Positions 16,330 to 24,659 of a DNA stretch of 40,200 bases are shown piece after piece (position 1 is the first letter of the stretch; each line of letters opens with the position of its first letter). Source of the DNA: Mycobacterium intermedium (GTDB taxonomy: Bacteria; Actinomycetota; Actinomycetes; Mycobacteriales; Mycobacteriaceae). The notes below the pieces were generated by a model that had not been told where the DNA came from, made no database searches, and saw only the letters and a program-made list of their open reading frames with translations. A program made the translations under genes and the position numbers. The stretch is from NCBI RefSeq assembly GCF_002086275.1, contig NZ_MVHT01000061.1, forward strand, positions 1-40,200, in the 5' to 3' direction.

Positions 16330-17372
16330 CGCTGCGGATGTTCGATCTCGGCAGGAAGGGGCAGCGTTTCGGGCCCGGACCAAATTGCGTTGAACCGCTT
16401 CATCCCGACCCGACTCACCACCTGGTCGACGAATACCTTGCCGCGGGTGTACTGGCTGAGCTTGGCATCGAGGCCCAACAACGCACGCACCAGCCGCTGC
16501 AGCGGTGGTTGCTTGCGCTGCCGACGTTCGTCAAAGCGACGGCGGATGGTGGCCACCGACGGCACCACCACCGGCCCGACGGCATCCATCACGTGCTCCG
16601 CGTGCCCTTCCAGCAGTGTGCCCAGCACCATCAACTGGTCCAGCGCCTTGCGTTGCGGCTCGGACTGCACGGCGCGCATCACGCCCAGGATTCCCCCCGG
16701 GCTGCCCTCGTCGGACGCGTCACCGCGGTTGCGGACGAAATCGGCCAACCGGCGCGCGACCTCCCCAATGTCGTCGGCGGGCTCCTTGGTCAGCAGGGCC
16801 AGCGACTGCGACATGTATTCGGCGATCCACGGGTTCGCCGTGAACTGCACTCGGTGGGTGACCTCGTGCAGGCACACCCACAACCGGAAATCGGACGGCT
16901 CCACCTTCAGCTGGCGCTCGACGGCAATGACGTTGGGATACACCAGAAGTAGGGTGCCGTCGCCAGCTTGTCCGCCTTCTCCCGGACGGGTGAACGGGTC
17001 GTACTGGCCCAGGATGCCGGTGGACACGAAGGCCAGCACAGCGCCCGTCTGCGCGCCGGTGATGCGCCCGGTCAACGCCCCCCGCGGCTTCTCACTTCCG
17101 TTGGTCATGGCCCGCATCGATTCCGCGGCCGCCTTGATCCACTCCGGCCGGTCGATGACCAGCGCGGGCGGCACCGGCCCGTCGGTGATCAGACCGGTTA
17201 CGTCGCGCACCGGCGGTTCGGCCTTCTCCGAGGCGGCCATGAGCTCGTCGATCGCCTGCCGGCGGGTGTAGTCGCTGGACGGCGGGCCGGGCCGGGCCAG
17301 CCGCTGGCCCACAGTGGCGGCGAAGCGCCAATCGACCGCGTTCCCCAGCGTCACCTCCGACGGCGCGCTCAT
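16308..17372 (-). CDS. Zincin-like metallopeptidase, Rv3626c family
   Basis: The 354-residue protein has an HExxH zinc motif, HEVTH (169-173), within LWVCLHEVTHRVQF, and a downstream Glu in EGHAEHVMDAVG that could supply a third ligand. The family (zincin_2, often named coenzyme F420 biosynthesis-associated hydrolase) is conserved in actinobacteria; its substrate is unknown, and the F420 link is by genomic association only. No signal peptide or clear membrane segment is seen. ATG at 17372 overlaps the dacB stop in ATGA, which argues for this start over the ATG three codons upstream. It sits between dacB and tilS, as Rv3626c does. Confidence 0.9.
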   Translation of the reverse strand: MSAPSEVTLGNAVDWRFAATVGQRLARPGPPSSDYTRRQAIDELMAASEKAEPPVRDVTGLITDGPVPPALVIDRPEWIKAAAESMRAMTNGSEKPRGALTGRITGAQTGAVLAFVSTGILGQYDPFTRPGEGGQAGDGTLLLVYPNVIAVERQLKVEPSDFRLWVCLHEVTHRVQFTANPWIAEYMSQSLALLTKEPADDIGEVARRLADFVRNRGDASDEGSPGGILGVMRAVQSEPQRKALDQLMVLGTLLEGHAEHVMDAVGPVVVPSVATIRRRFDERRQRKQPPLQRLVRALLGLDAKLSQYTRGKVFVDQVVSRVGMKRFNAIWSGPETLPLPAEIEHPQRWIDRVL

Positions 17373-18769
17373 GCGGCGCATCCGCAGAACCAGAGCTTGG
17401 TCGCGAGCGCATCCATTGCGTTACGGCCGTTAGGTCCGGCGTCGTTGGAGACGAAGGCGAACGTCAGCACTCGTCCGCTGGCGTCGGTGACCACTCCGAC
17501 CAGCGCATTGACGCCGGTGAGCGAACCGGTCTTGGCTCGCAGCCAGCCCGCCGGCCCCAGGTTGGTGGCCCGGTCCAGAAAACGTTCGGCCAACGTGCCG
17601 CTGCCGCCGGCGATCGGCAGCAGATCCAACAACGGGCGCAGCGCCGGGTGGTCCGGTCCGGCCGCTGCCCGCACCGTGCCGTCCAGGGTGCGCGCCGTCA
17701 GGCGATTGTCCACCGACAGGCCGCTGGAATCGGCCAGTTGGGCGCCCGCGGTGTCGATGCGCGCGGTGCCCAACCGATTGGTCACCGCGTCGACGGCGCC
17801 GGTGAAGCTCTGCGGGCGATTGATCGCGGCCGCGACCTCCCGGCCGATGCATTCGGCCATCACGTTGTCGGAGGCGTTCATCATCTGCGACAGGCGCTGG
17901 ATCAGCGGCGCCGACTGGACCACGGCCAGCTGGCGCGCGCCGGGTGGGGCCGAACCGATCTTGACGGCTTCCGGGTCGAGGTCGAGTGCCTTGGCCAGCT
18001 CACGTCCGGCGTCCAGCGCCGGTGTCTTGGAGCGGCGCGAGTTCACCGTTGTCGGCTGGATACGACCGGCGTCGATCATCGCCGCTTCGATCGGCGCAAT
18101 GTCACCGTTGTCGACATCGGCCGGGTCCCAGCCAGGCGCCATCGTCGGACCGCTGTACGCCGAGATGTCGACCTGCACGGCCGTGGGGGTGACGCCGCTA
18201 CGGCGAATCTGTTCGGCCAGGTCGCTGATCCGTGCCGCGCCGTGGTACCAGGTCTCCACACCCGGCGGGGCGGCCGACAACGTCGGGTCCCCCGCGCCCA
18301 CCAGCACGATGACCCCGTTGCCGCCCGGTGAGCCGGCCGGGCCGCCGGCCACCACGCGCGTGCTGATCCGGGCCTGACGATCCAGCGTCAGCAGTGCGGC
18401 CGCCGCGGTCAGGGTCTTGTTCGTCGACGCCGGAATCAGCGGCAGGTCGTCGCCCTGCTGCCAAAGCGCCTTGCCGGTCAAGGCGTCACTGATGCGGGCG
18501 CCCAGCGTGCCCAAATTTGGATCGGCCGCCACCTGCGCCAGGGCTGCGGCGACGCCGCCTGGCTCGGGAATCGCCGCGGTGTCGGCGACGGGGGTGACCC
18601 CGGGCTTGACGGTGGGCGGCCGCGGCGGCGGAACGGTCGTCCGCGCGCTGCTGTTCCCGTGGCCGCCCGTGGTGAAGTACACCGCCCCAGCCACAACGGC
18701 ACCGACAAACGCCAGCACAGCCAACGCCACGAGCGCGTGGGTGGTCTTGCGCCAACGCCTGGGACCCAT
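17369..18769 (-). CDS. dacB: D-alanyl-D-alanine carboxypeptidase/endopeptidase, PBP4 (S13) type
   Basis: This enzyme trims or cleaves D-Ala bonds in peptidoglycan outside the membrane. The 466-residue protein has one N-terminal membrane anchor or uncleaved signal (about residues 11-32), a Pro/Thr-rich linker, then the S13 domain: SxxK as S115-K118, SDN at 300-302 and KTG at 413-415. The large insertion between the first two motifs is characteristic of class C penicillin-binding proteins. A GGAGGAGC ribosome site directly precedes ATG 18769. It is orthologous to Rv3627c and heads the operon dacB-zincin-tilS-hpt, which diverges from ppa. Confidence 0.94.
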   Translation of the reverse strand: MGPRRWRKTTHALVALAVLAFVGAVVAGAVYFTTGGHGNSSARTTVPPPRPPTVKPGVTPVADTAAIPEPGGVAAALAQVAADPNLGTLGARISDALTGKALWQQGDDLPLIPASTNKTLTAAAALLTLDRQARISTRVVAGGPAGSPGGNGVIVLVGAGDPTLSAAPPGVETWYHGAARISDLAEQIRRSGVTPTAVQVDISAYSGPTMAPGWDPADVDNGDIAPIEAAMIDAGRIQPTTVNSRRSKTPALDAGRELAKALDLDPEAVKIGSAPPGARQLAVVQSAPLIQRLSQMMNASDNVMAECIGREVAAAINRPQSFTGAVDAVTNRLGTARIDTAGAQLADSSGLSVDNRLTARTLDGTVRAAAGPDHPALRPLLDLLPIAGGSGTLAERFLDRATNLGPAGWLRAKTGSLTGVNALVGVVTDASGRVLTFAFVSNDAGPNGRNAMDALATKLWFCGCAA

Positions 18770-18862
18770 GCTCCTCCGATCCTGTCAGCCCCGACTGCCC
18801 GGGCTGTTCTGGAATCATTCTGCCGAACCGGGCGGGCAGCAGCCGCGCGGCACCCGCTGCAC

Positions 18863-18868
18863 TAGGGT
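18863..18868 (+). promoter_or_regulatory. Putative -10 box (TAGGGT) for ppa
   Basis: TAGGGT lies about 45 bases before the ppa GTG, so the leader would be roughly 38 bases and would include the AAGGAG ribosome site. No -35 element is evident. Confidence 0.4.
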
Positions 18869-18912
18869 GTCCCCCGACGCATTTGCCTCTTCTCGTAATA
18901 AGGAGCCGACCC

Positions 18913-19401
18913 GTGCAGTTCGACGTAGTCATCGAAATTCCGAGAGGTCAGCGCAATAAGTACGAGGTCGACCATGAAACGGGTCGGGTGAAGCTGGATC
19001 GCTACCTATACACGCCGATGGCTTACCCGACCGACTACGGCTTCATCGAGGACACCCTCGGTGAGGACGGCGACCCGCTGGACGCGCTGGTGCTGCTGCC
19101 CGAGCCGCTGTTCCCGGGCGTGCTGGTCGAGGCCCGTCCGGTGGGCATGTTCCAGATGGTCGACGAGGCGGGTGGCGACGACAAGGTGCTGTGCGTGCCG
19201 GCGGGCGACAACCGCTGGGACCACATCCAGGACATCGGCGATGTTCCGACCTTCGAGCTCGACGCGATCAAGCACTTCTTCGTGCACTACAAGGACCTGG
19301 AACCCGGCAAATACGTCAAGGCCGCCGACTGGGTCGGCCGCGAGGCCGCCGAGGCCGAGGTACAGCGCTCCATCGAGCGTTTCAAGACCAGCGGGCACTG
19401 A
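18913..19401 (+). CDS. ppa: Inorganic pyrophosphatase
   Basis: Ppa hydrolyses pyrophosphate released by biosynthetic reactions, using magnesium. The 162-residue protein is a family I enzyme: EIPRGQRNKYEVD substrate-binding segment, YPTDYGFIEDTLGEDGDPLD with the DxDPxD metal-binding signature at 52-57, and KHFFVHYKDLEPGK near the C-terminus. GTG at 18913 gives the length of the M. tuberculosis enzyme and has AAGGAG about eight bases upstream; longer in-frame starts lack this. The protein forms a cytosolic hexamer. It converges on the next gene, 15 bases between stops. Confidence 0.96.
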   Translation: MQFDVVIEIPRGQRNKYEVDHETGRVKLDRYLYTPMAYPTDYGFIEDTLGEDGDPLDALVLLPEPLFPGVLVEARPVGMFQMVDEAGGDDKVLCVPAGDNRWDHIQDIGDVPTFELDAIKHFFVHYKDLEPGKYVKAADWVGREAAEAEVQRSIERFKTSGH

Positions 19402-19416
19402 GCTAGTCCAGGCCCG

Positions 19417-20508
19417 CTAGGCGCGCGCTTTCTTACGATTGCTCCTCAGGCTCCAAAGGAATGAGGCCGCGATCAGGGTTATGCCCACCGACGCCGTAAA
19501 CCACTCGGGGACGTGCAGTCGGTGGTCCACCGACGCCAACATGATCAAGGCCAACGCGCCGATCGCCCAGTGCGCGCCGTGCTCCAAGTACTCATAGGTG
19601 TCCAACGTGTCCTGGCGGACCAGGTAAATGGTGATCGACCGCACGAATATCGCCCCGACCAGGCCGAGGCCCAGCGCAATGATGATCGGGTCGGTCGTGA
19701 TGGCAAACGCGCCGGTGACGCCGTCGAACGAGAAGGCTGCGTCGAGCACCTCGAGATAGAGGAACAAGGTGAATCCGGCCTTCGCGAGCGCTTTGCTCTG
19801 CTGGCTTGGCTCCTGGGAATCTTCGTCTTCGTCGTCTATTCCTGGCGGCCGAAATGCCCGGCTGAGTCCGTTGACCAAGAGGTAGACCACCATGCCCAGC
19901 ACACCGGCGGTCATCACCGTGGCGCGTTCCTCGCTGCCGTGCGTCAATTGCATGCCGACCAGGATCAACGTCGTTCCGCCCACGATCGCCGGCAACTGAC
20001 CCAGCCGGCCGGCGCGCGCGAACGGGGCCTCGATCCACGTCAGCCACTTGATCTCGCGGTCATGAAATATGAAGTCCAAGAACAGCATCAGCAGAAACAT
20101 TCCGCCGAAGGCGGCGATCTGTGGATGGGAGGCTTGAACGAGCTTTTCGTAGCTGGGTGAGCCGTCCGGGAACTCCAATGCGCCGCCGGGCGGCGGACCA
20201 AGCGCCAACCGCAAGGCCCGGACTGGGTCGAGGTCGGCACTGACCCAGACGATGACGAGCGGGAACAGCAACCGCATTCCGAACACCGCGATGACGATCC
20301 CGACCGTCAGAAACATCCGCTGCCAGAAGGGACTCATCCGCTTGAGCACCGTCGCGTTGATTATCGCGTTGTCGAACGACAGCGATATCTCGAGCAGACC
20401 CAGGACAACCAGCAAGAACAGCGCTTTCGGCCCGCCGTACAGGAAGCCGCCGACCAACGCCGCCACGGTGACCACCAGCGAGGTGGCGAATATGCGGAAG
20501 GTGGTCAT
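19417..20508 (-). CDS. DUF475 integral membrane protein (Rv3629c-like)
   Basis: The 363-residue protein has about eight hydrophobic segments. Acidic residues lie inside membrane helices in the paired motifs LLEISLSFDNAI and LEVLDAAFSFDGV, the pattern shared by DUF475 and TerC-type proteins, which are thought to handle metal ions; a role in metal export is plausible but unproven here. An acidic cytoplasmic loop (DDEDEDSQEPSQQ) and a basic C-terminus are present. ATG at 20508 has AAAGGG upstream and gives the same length as Rv3629c; a longer start at 20550 would overlap a GATAAT box. It diverges from the flippase-like gene. Confidence 0.88.
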   Translation of the reverse strand: MTTFRIFATSLVVTVAALVGGFLYGGPKALFLLVVLGLLEISLSFDNAIINATVLKRMSPFWQRMFLTVGIVIAVFGMRLLFPLVIVWVSADLDPVRALRLALGPPPGGALEFPDGSPSYEKLVQASHPQIAAFGGMFLLMLFLDFIFHDREIKWLTWIEAPFARAGRLGQLPAIVGGTTLILVGMQLTHGSEERATVMTAGVLGMVVYLLVNGLSRAFRPPGIDDEDEDSQEPSQQSKALAKAGFTLFLYLEVLDAAFSFDGVTGAFAITTDPIIIALGLGLVGAIFVRSITIYLVRQDTLDTYEYLEHGAHWAIGALALIMLASVDHRLHVPEWFTASVGITLIAASFLWSLRSNRKKARA

Positions 20509-20548
20509 GGACCCTTTCTGATGGCGCGGCGGCCCGATCTGCCGGTCC

Positions 20549-20554
20549 ATTATC
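20549..20554 (-). promoter_or_regulatory. Putative -10 box (GATAAT) for the DUF475 gene
   Basis: On the minus strand GATAAT is one base from the TATAAT consensus, 40 bases before the ATG at 20508. The expected transcript would start near 20542 and include the AAAGGG ribosome site, which supports the 20508 start. Confidence 0.4.
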
Positions 20555-20679
20555 CCGACCTCCCCAGACCCCGCTGACTCTGCGCCCTTGGCGGCGCCCA
20601 CTCACACGTCCCCGCCAAATCCGCAGCATCAACACGGCGACTGCAGCCCGGCGTGACCAGCAGTAGAGCCGTGTCCGCC

Positions 20680-20685
20680 TACGAT
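20680..20685 (+). promoter_or_regulatory. Putative -10 box (TACGAT) for the flippase-like gene
   Basis: TACGAT ends six bases before the GTG at 20692, the classic leaderless arrangement. It selects that GTG over in-frame GTGs at 20653 and 20671, none of which has a ribosome site. Confidence 0.5.
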
Positions 20686-20691
20686 TTCCAC

Positions 20692-21984
20692 GTGACGGAA
20701 GTCGGGGGCCCCGCCGCCGCTCCAGCCGGAGCGGTCACGCGCGGAAGCGTTGCGCGCGTCGGGACCGCGACCGCGATCACCGCGCTCTGCGGCTACGCGG
20801 TGATCTACCTGGCCGCCCGCAACCTCGCACCCAACGGCTTCTCCGTATTCGGAGTGTTCTGGGGTGCGTTCGGGCTGGTCACCGGGGCGGCCAACGGCCT
20901 GTTGCAGGAATCCACCCGCGAAGTCCGCGCAATGCAATACCTCAACGCTCTGCCGGACGGTGCCGCCCGGACCCATCCGCTGCGGGTCGCCGGGCTGGTA
21001 GGCATCGCTTCGGCCGTCGTGATCGCGGCGACTTCACCGTTGTGGAGTGGACGGGTCTTCGCGGAATCACGCTGGCTGTCGGTGGCGCTGCTGAGCATCG
21101 GGCTGGCCGGATTCTGCCTACACGCCACCCTACTGGGCATGCTGGCCGGCACCAATCGCTGGAGCCAATACGGCGCCCTGATGGTCACCGACGCGGTCAT
21201 CAGGGTGGCGGTTGCCGCTGCGACGTTCGTGGTCGGCTGGGGGCTGGTCGGGTTCCTGTGGGCAACCGTGGCGGGTTCGGCCGCCTGGTTGATCATGCTG
21301 CTGGCGTCACCGGCGTCGCGCGCGGCGGCCCACCTGCTCACTCCGGGCAGCACCGCGACGTTCCTGCGCGGCGCCGCGCATTCCATCACCGCGGCGGGGG
21401 CCAGCGCGATTCTGGTGATGGGGTTCCCGGTGTTGCTGAAGTTGACGTCAGCCCACGACCTGGGTCCAGCGGGCGGGGTGGTCATCCTGGCGGTCACGTT
21501 GACGCGGGCGCCGCTGCTGGTTCCGCTGACCGCCATGCAGGGCAATCTCATCGCCCATTTCGTCGACGAGCGCGGCCATCGGCTCCGCGCCCTGATCTCA
21601 CCCGCGGCGCTGATCGGCGGTATCGGCGCCGTCGGCGTGCTGGCGGCCGGCCTGGTGGGTCCCTGGCTGCTGCGTGCCGTCTTCGGACCCGAGTATCAGG
21701 CCAGCAGCGCACTTCTTGCGTGGCTCACCACTGCGGCGCTGGCCATCGCCCTGTTGACGCTCACCGGCGCCGCCACGGTGGCCGCGGCCATGCACCGGGC
21801 CTACGCGTCGGGGTGGGTCGGCGCGACAGTAGCCGCGGGTCTGCTGCTGATGCTGCCGCTGGCGTTGGAGACGCGTACGGTGGTCGGGCTGCTGTGCGGT
21901 CCGCTGGTCGGAATCGGCGTGCACCTGACGGCGTTGGCGCGCGCCGGACGCTCATCCACCGGTTCGCCCCCCGACAACGTGTAA
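20692..21984 (+). CDS. Polytopic flippase-like membrane protein (MOP/Wzx-like), Rv3630-like
   Basis: The 430-residue protein has about twelve hydrophobic segments through its whole length, with short loops and no soluble domain, as in the multidrug/oligosaccharidyl-lipid/polysaccharide exporter superfamily. The start TALCGYAVIYLAARNLAPNGFSVFGVFWG is typical of Wzx-like first helices. It is the counterpart of Rv3630. The next two genes make polyprenyl-phosphate-GalNAc, so a role in flipping that lipid-linked sugar across the membrane is a reasonable inference, not shown by sequence. GTG at 20692 was chosen for the leaderless promoter and because it matches the H37Rv length within one residue. 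Confidence 0.87.
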   Translation: MTEVGGPAAAPAGAVTRGSVARVGTATAITALCGYAVIYLAARNLAPNGFSVFGVFWGAFGLVTGAANGLLQESTREVRAMQYLNALPDGAARTHPLRVAGLVGIASAVVIAATSPLWSGRVFAESRWLSVALLSIGLAGFCLHATLLGMLAGTNRWSQYGALMVTDAVIRVAVAAATFVVGWGLVGFLWATVAGSAAWLIMLLASPASRAAAHLLTPGSTATFLRGAAHSITAAGASAILVMGFPVLLKLTSAHDLGPAGGVVILAVTLTRAPLLVPLTAMQGNLIAHFVDERGHRLRALISPAALIGGIGAVGVLAAGLVGPWLLRAVFGPEYQASSALLAWLTTAALAIALLTLTGAATVAAAMHRAYASGWVGATVAAGLLLMLPLALETRTVVGLLCGPLVGIGVHLTALARAGRSSTGSPPDNV

Positions 21985-21998
21985 CTTGTGGGGCACTG

Positions 21999-22724
21999 AT
22001 GGTCTTGAACAAGAACCCCGAAACGCACTATCCGGACGTCTGGGTCGTCGTCCCCGATTTCAACGAAGCCGCGGTCATCGGCGAGGTGATCGCCGATCTG
22101 CGATCGGTCTTCGACAACGTCGTCTGCGTGGACGACGGCAGCAGCGACGATTCCGGTGAGATCGCCCTGCGCGCCGGGGCTCACCTGGTGCGCCACCCGA
22201 TCAACCTGGGCCAGGGAGCGGCGATCCAGACCGGCATCGAGTACGCCCGCAAGCAGCCCGGCGCCCGGGTGTTCGCCACCTTCGACGCCGACGGCCAGCA
22301 CCGGGTAAAGGATGTGGCGGCGATGGTCGACCGCCTACGCGAGGGCGACGTCGACATCATCATCGGCACGCGGTTCGCCGAGCATTTCGAACAGGATGCG
22401 GCCAGCCGCCCGCCACTGCTGAAGCGGATCGTGCTGCGCACGGCCGCCCGGATCAGTCCGCGCGGTCGCCGGCTGGGCCTCACCGACACCAACAACGGGC
22501 TGCGGGTGTTCAACAAGACGGTGGCCGACGGGTTGAACCTCACCATGAGCGGCATGAGCCACGCCAGCGAATTCATTGTCTTGATTGCCGAAAACGGTTG
22601 GCGCGTAACCGAACACCCCGTGGAGGTGCTCTACACCGAGTACTCCAAGTCGAAGGGGCAGCCGCTACTGAACGGCGTCAACATCCTTTTCGACGGGTTC
22701 CTGCGAGGGAGGATCAGACGATGA
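21999..22724 (+). CDS. ppgS: Polyprenyl-phosphate N-acetylgalactosaminyl synthase (GT2 family)
   Basis: The 241-residue protein is a GT-A fold glycosyltransferase without membrane helices: VVVPDFNEAAVIGEVI first strand, Asp45-Asp46 in VDDGSSDDS, and the DAD metal motif at 96-98 in ATFDADGQH. It is the orthologue of Rv3631 (PpgS), known to transfer GalNAc from UDP-GalNAc to polyprenyl phosphate for galactosamine decoration of arabinogalactan. It follows the flippase-like gene by 14 bases and overlaps the next gene in ATGA. Dolichol-phosphate-mannose synthase-like enzymes have the same layout, so assignment relies on the synteny as well as the motifs. Confidence 0.92.
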   Translation: MVLNKNPETHYPDVWVVVPDFNEAAVIGEVIADLRSVFDNVVCVDDGSSDDSGEIALRAGAHLVRHPINLGQGAAIQTGIEYARKQPGARVFATFDADGQHRVKDVAAMVDRLREGDVDIIIGTRFAEHFEQDAASRPPLLKRIVLRTAARISPRGRRLGLTDTNNGLRVFNKTVADGLNLTMSGMSHASEFIVLIAENGWRVTEHPVEVLYTEYSKSKGQPLLNGVNILFDGFLRGRIRR

Positions 22725-23092
22725 ACTGGATCCAGGTGCTGCTGATCGGATCGATCATCGCGCTGTTGGTGTTCCTGTTGCGTTCGCGGCGCAGCGCGCG
22801 GGCCCGGGCCTGGGTGAAGGTGGGCTACGTCTTGTTCGTCCTGGCCGGCATCTACGCCGTGCTGCGACCGGACGATACGACCGTGGTCGCGCACTGGTTC
22901 GGGGTGCGCCGTGGCACCGACCTGATGCTGTACGGGCTGATCATGGCGTTCAGCTTCACCACCCTGAGCACCTACATGCGCTTCAAGGACCTGGAGTTGC
23001 GCTACGCGAGGCTCGCTCGTGCGGTGGCCATCGAGGCCGCCCAGGTGCCAGTTCCACCACAAGGGCTCGCCACGGACACCTCGGCCCGGTAG
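22721..23092 (+). CDS. Small DUF2304 membrane protein, PpgS partner (Rv3632-like)
   Basis: The 123-residue protein has three hydrophobic segments (about residues 3-20, 33-48 and 68-85) and a charged C-terminal helix. It fits DUF2304 proteins, which are often encoded beside GT2 glycosyltransferases. In M. tuberculosis the orthologue Rv3632 stimulates PpgS, probably by anchoring it at the membrane. ATG at 22721 overlaps the ppgS stop in ATGA and is preceded by GAGGGAGG, so the two should be made together at fixed ratio. A small hairpin lies 27 bases after the stop. Confidence 0.9.
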   Translation: MNWIQVLLIGSIIALLVFLLRSRRSARARAWVKVGYVLFVLAGIYAVLRPDDTTVVAHWFGVRRGTDLMLYGLIMAFSFTTLSTYMRFKDLELRYARLARAVAIEAAQVPVPPQGLATDTSAR

Positions 23093-23118
23093 TCTGCAGC
23101 GGCCCGTCCGGTCGTCGT

Positions 23119-23135
23119 GATCCGTTCGACGGATT
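23119..23135 (+). terminator. Possible hairpin terminator after the ppgS operon
   Basis: ATCCGT (23120-23125) pairs with ACGGAT (23129-23134) around a TCG loop, followed by TGCATTT. The stem is short and the T-tract weak, so this is only a candidate. Confidence 0.25.
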
Positions 23136-23212
23136 GCATTTGAGCCGCGCGGGGAACAAGAGTCACGGGCGTCCTTTTTTGGGTCAACCGGCAGGCCGAG
23201 GACTAAACGACG

Positions 23213-24646
23213 ATGACTGGGAACATCGAATCGCACATCGATGTCGAAGCGCGGCGACTGCGCGCTGTCGACCGTTACCTACGGGCCGATCTGCCGTCCG
23301 AGACGGCGCTGGAACGCATTGCGGTCTTAGCGACCCAGATTTTCGACGTGCCGATGGCCACCGTGGCGATCGTCGATCGTGACCGAATTCGGCGGGTCGC
23401 GGCGCACGGCATGAACAGCGAAGTGCTCGAGCTTGCGCGTGACGACGGGCTGTGTGCGTCGGTCATTCGGGCCGACACTCCGGTTGTGGTGAGTGACGCG
23501 CTCACCGATACCCGGACTGCCCGCAATCAGTTCGTGCACGAGCACGGGATTCGGTTTTACGCCGGCGCCCCCATCGTGACCCGGCACGGGCACAGGCTGG
23601 GCGCGGTGGCCGTGATGAGTCGGGACGCTCGCGCCGCGTCGGCCAAGGAATTGGAGATCCTGCAGAATCTCGCCGCGATAGTCATGGAACAACTCGAGCT
23701 GCGGCTGTCGTATCTCGATGTTCTCCACGCGGAGCAGGACCTGCGTGGGGCGGCCGAAAACGCGCGCGACGAGGCCAGGCGGGACCGCGACAGCGCCGAG
23801 TTGATCCGCGATAACGCCGAACTCGACCGTGATGAAGCCCGGCGGGATCGCGATCAGGCCCGCGTCGACCGTGACGATGCGGTGCGCGACCGCGGTATCG
23901 CCGAGCACGACCGAGACCTGACCGAAGAGTATGCGGCGGTGCTGCAACGCACTTTGCTGCCGCCGTCGCTGCCGACCATCGATGGCCTGGCCTTGGGTTC
24001 TTACTACCGCGCGGCGTCATCGCGCCAGATCGGCGGCGACTTCTACGACGTATTTCCGCTGGGCGGCGACCGCTGGGGGTTCTTTCTCGGTGACGTGCTC
24101 GGTCACGGCCCGGAGGCCGCCGTGGTGACCTCGCTGATCCGGTACACCTTGCGGGCGGCGGCGCTGCATCACAGCGATCTGACCCGGGGATTGGCCGAAC
24201 TCAACTCCGTCATGATGGGGGAGTCCGCGCCACGGCGATTCTGCACCGTGCTGTTCGGCACCATCGAACCGCACAGCGGCGGCGACGGGTTCGAGGTACG
24301 CCTGGCGACCGGCGGCCACCCGCCGGCCTTGCTGCTCGATCCTGCTGATGGGTCGGTCGCAGAGGTCCGCCCGGATGGCGGGATGTTGGTGGGAGCCTTG
24401 GACGACGCCACCTTCGCGGCCCGCGGCCTGCATCTGCGCGCCGGCCAGACGCTGCTCTGCTATACCGACGGACTCATCGAGGCGCGCCGCGGCCCGATGC
24501 CCTTCGACGAGGAGAGTCTGGCCGCCTTCGCCGCCGACCACGCCCCCAGGGGCGCGCGCGGTCTGGTCGATGACATCGCCACGCTGGTCCCGAAATTGGA
24601 GCCGCGCGACGACATCGCCGTGCTGGCGTTCGAAGCCACCGCCTGA
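23213..24646 (+). CDS. GAF / heptad coiled-coil / PP2C (SpoIIE, RsbU-type) phosphatase
   Basis: The 477-residue protein has a GAF domain (about 24-165), a charged helix with eight unbroken heptads of pattern xRDxAxx (184-239), and a PPM-type phosphatase domain (about 248-475). Metal-binding acids are in GGDFYD (Asp276, Asp279), GDVLGHG (Asp294) and a late RDDIAVL. RsbU-like enzymes dephosphorylate anti-sigma antagonists; the GAF domain would sense a small ligand or gas and the helix would pass the signal. No anti-sigma or antagonist gene lies nearby. H37Rv has Rv3633, a phytanoyl-CoA dioxygenase relative, at this place. ATG 23213 has a weak GAGGA upstream. Confidence 0.92.
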   Translation: MTGNIESHIDVEARRLRAVDRYLRADLPSETALERIAVLATQIFDVPMATVAIVDRDRIRRVAAHGMNSEVLELARDDGLCASVIRADTPVVVSDALTDTRTARNQFVHEHGIRFYAGAPIVTRHGHRLGAVAVMSRDARAASAKELEILQNLAAIVMEQLELRLSYLDVLHAEQDLRGAAENARDEARRDRDSAELIRDNAELDRDEARRDRDQARVDRDDAVRDRGIAEHDRDLTEEYAAVLQRTLLPPSLPTIDGLALGSYYRAASSRQIGGDFYDVFPLGGDRWGFFLGDVLGHGPEAAVVTSLIRYTLRAAALHHSDLTRGLAELNSVMMGESAPRRFCTVLFGTIEPHSGGDGFEVRLATGGHPPALLLDPADGSVAEVRPDGGMLVGALDDATFAARGLHLRAGQTLLCYTDGLIEARRGPMPFDEESLAAFAADHAPRGARGLVDDIATLVPKLEPRDDIAVLAFEATA

Positions 24647-24659
24647 ACAGCCAGGCCGG

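Noticed and set aside
23762..23929. DNA tandem repeat in the phosphatase gene
   Set aside because: The heptad pattern is clear in protein but the codons vary, so it is not a recent DNA-level tandem repeat and was kept as a protein feature only.
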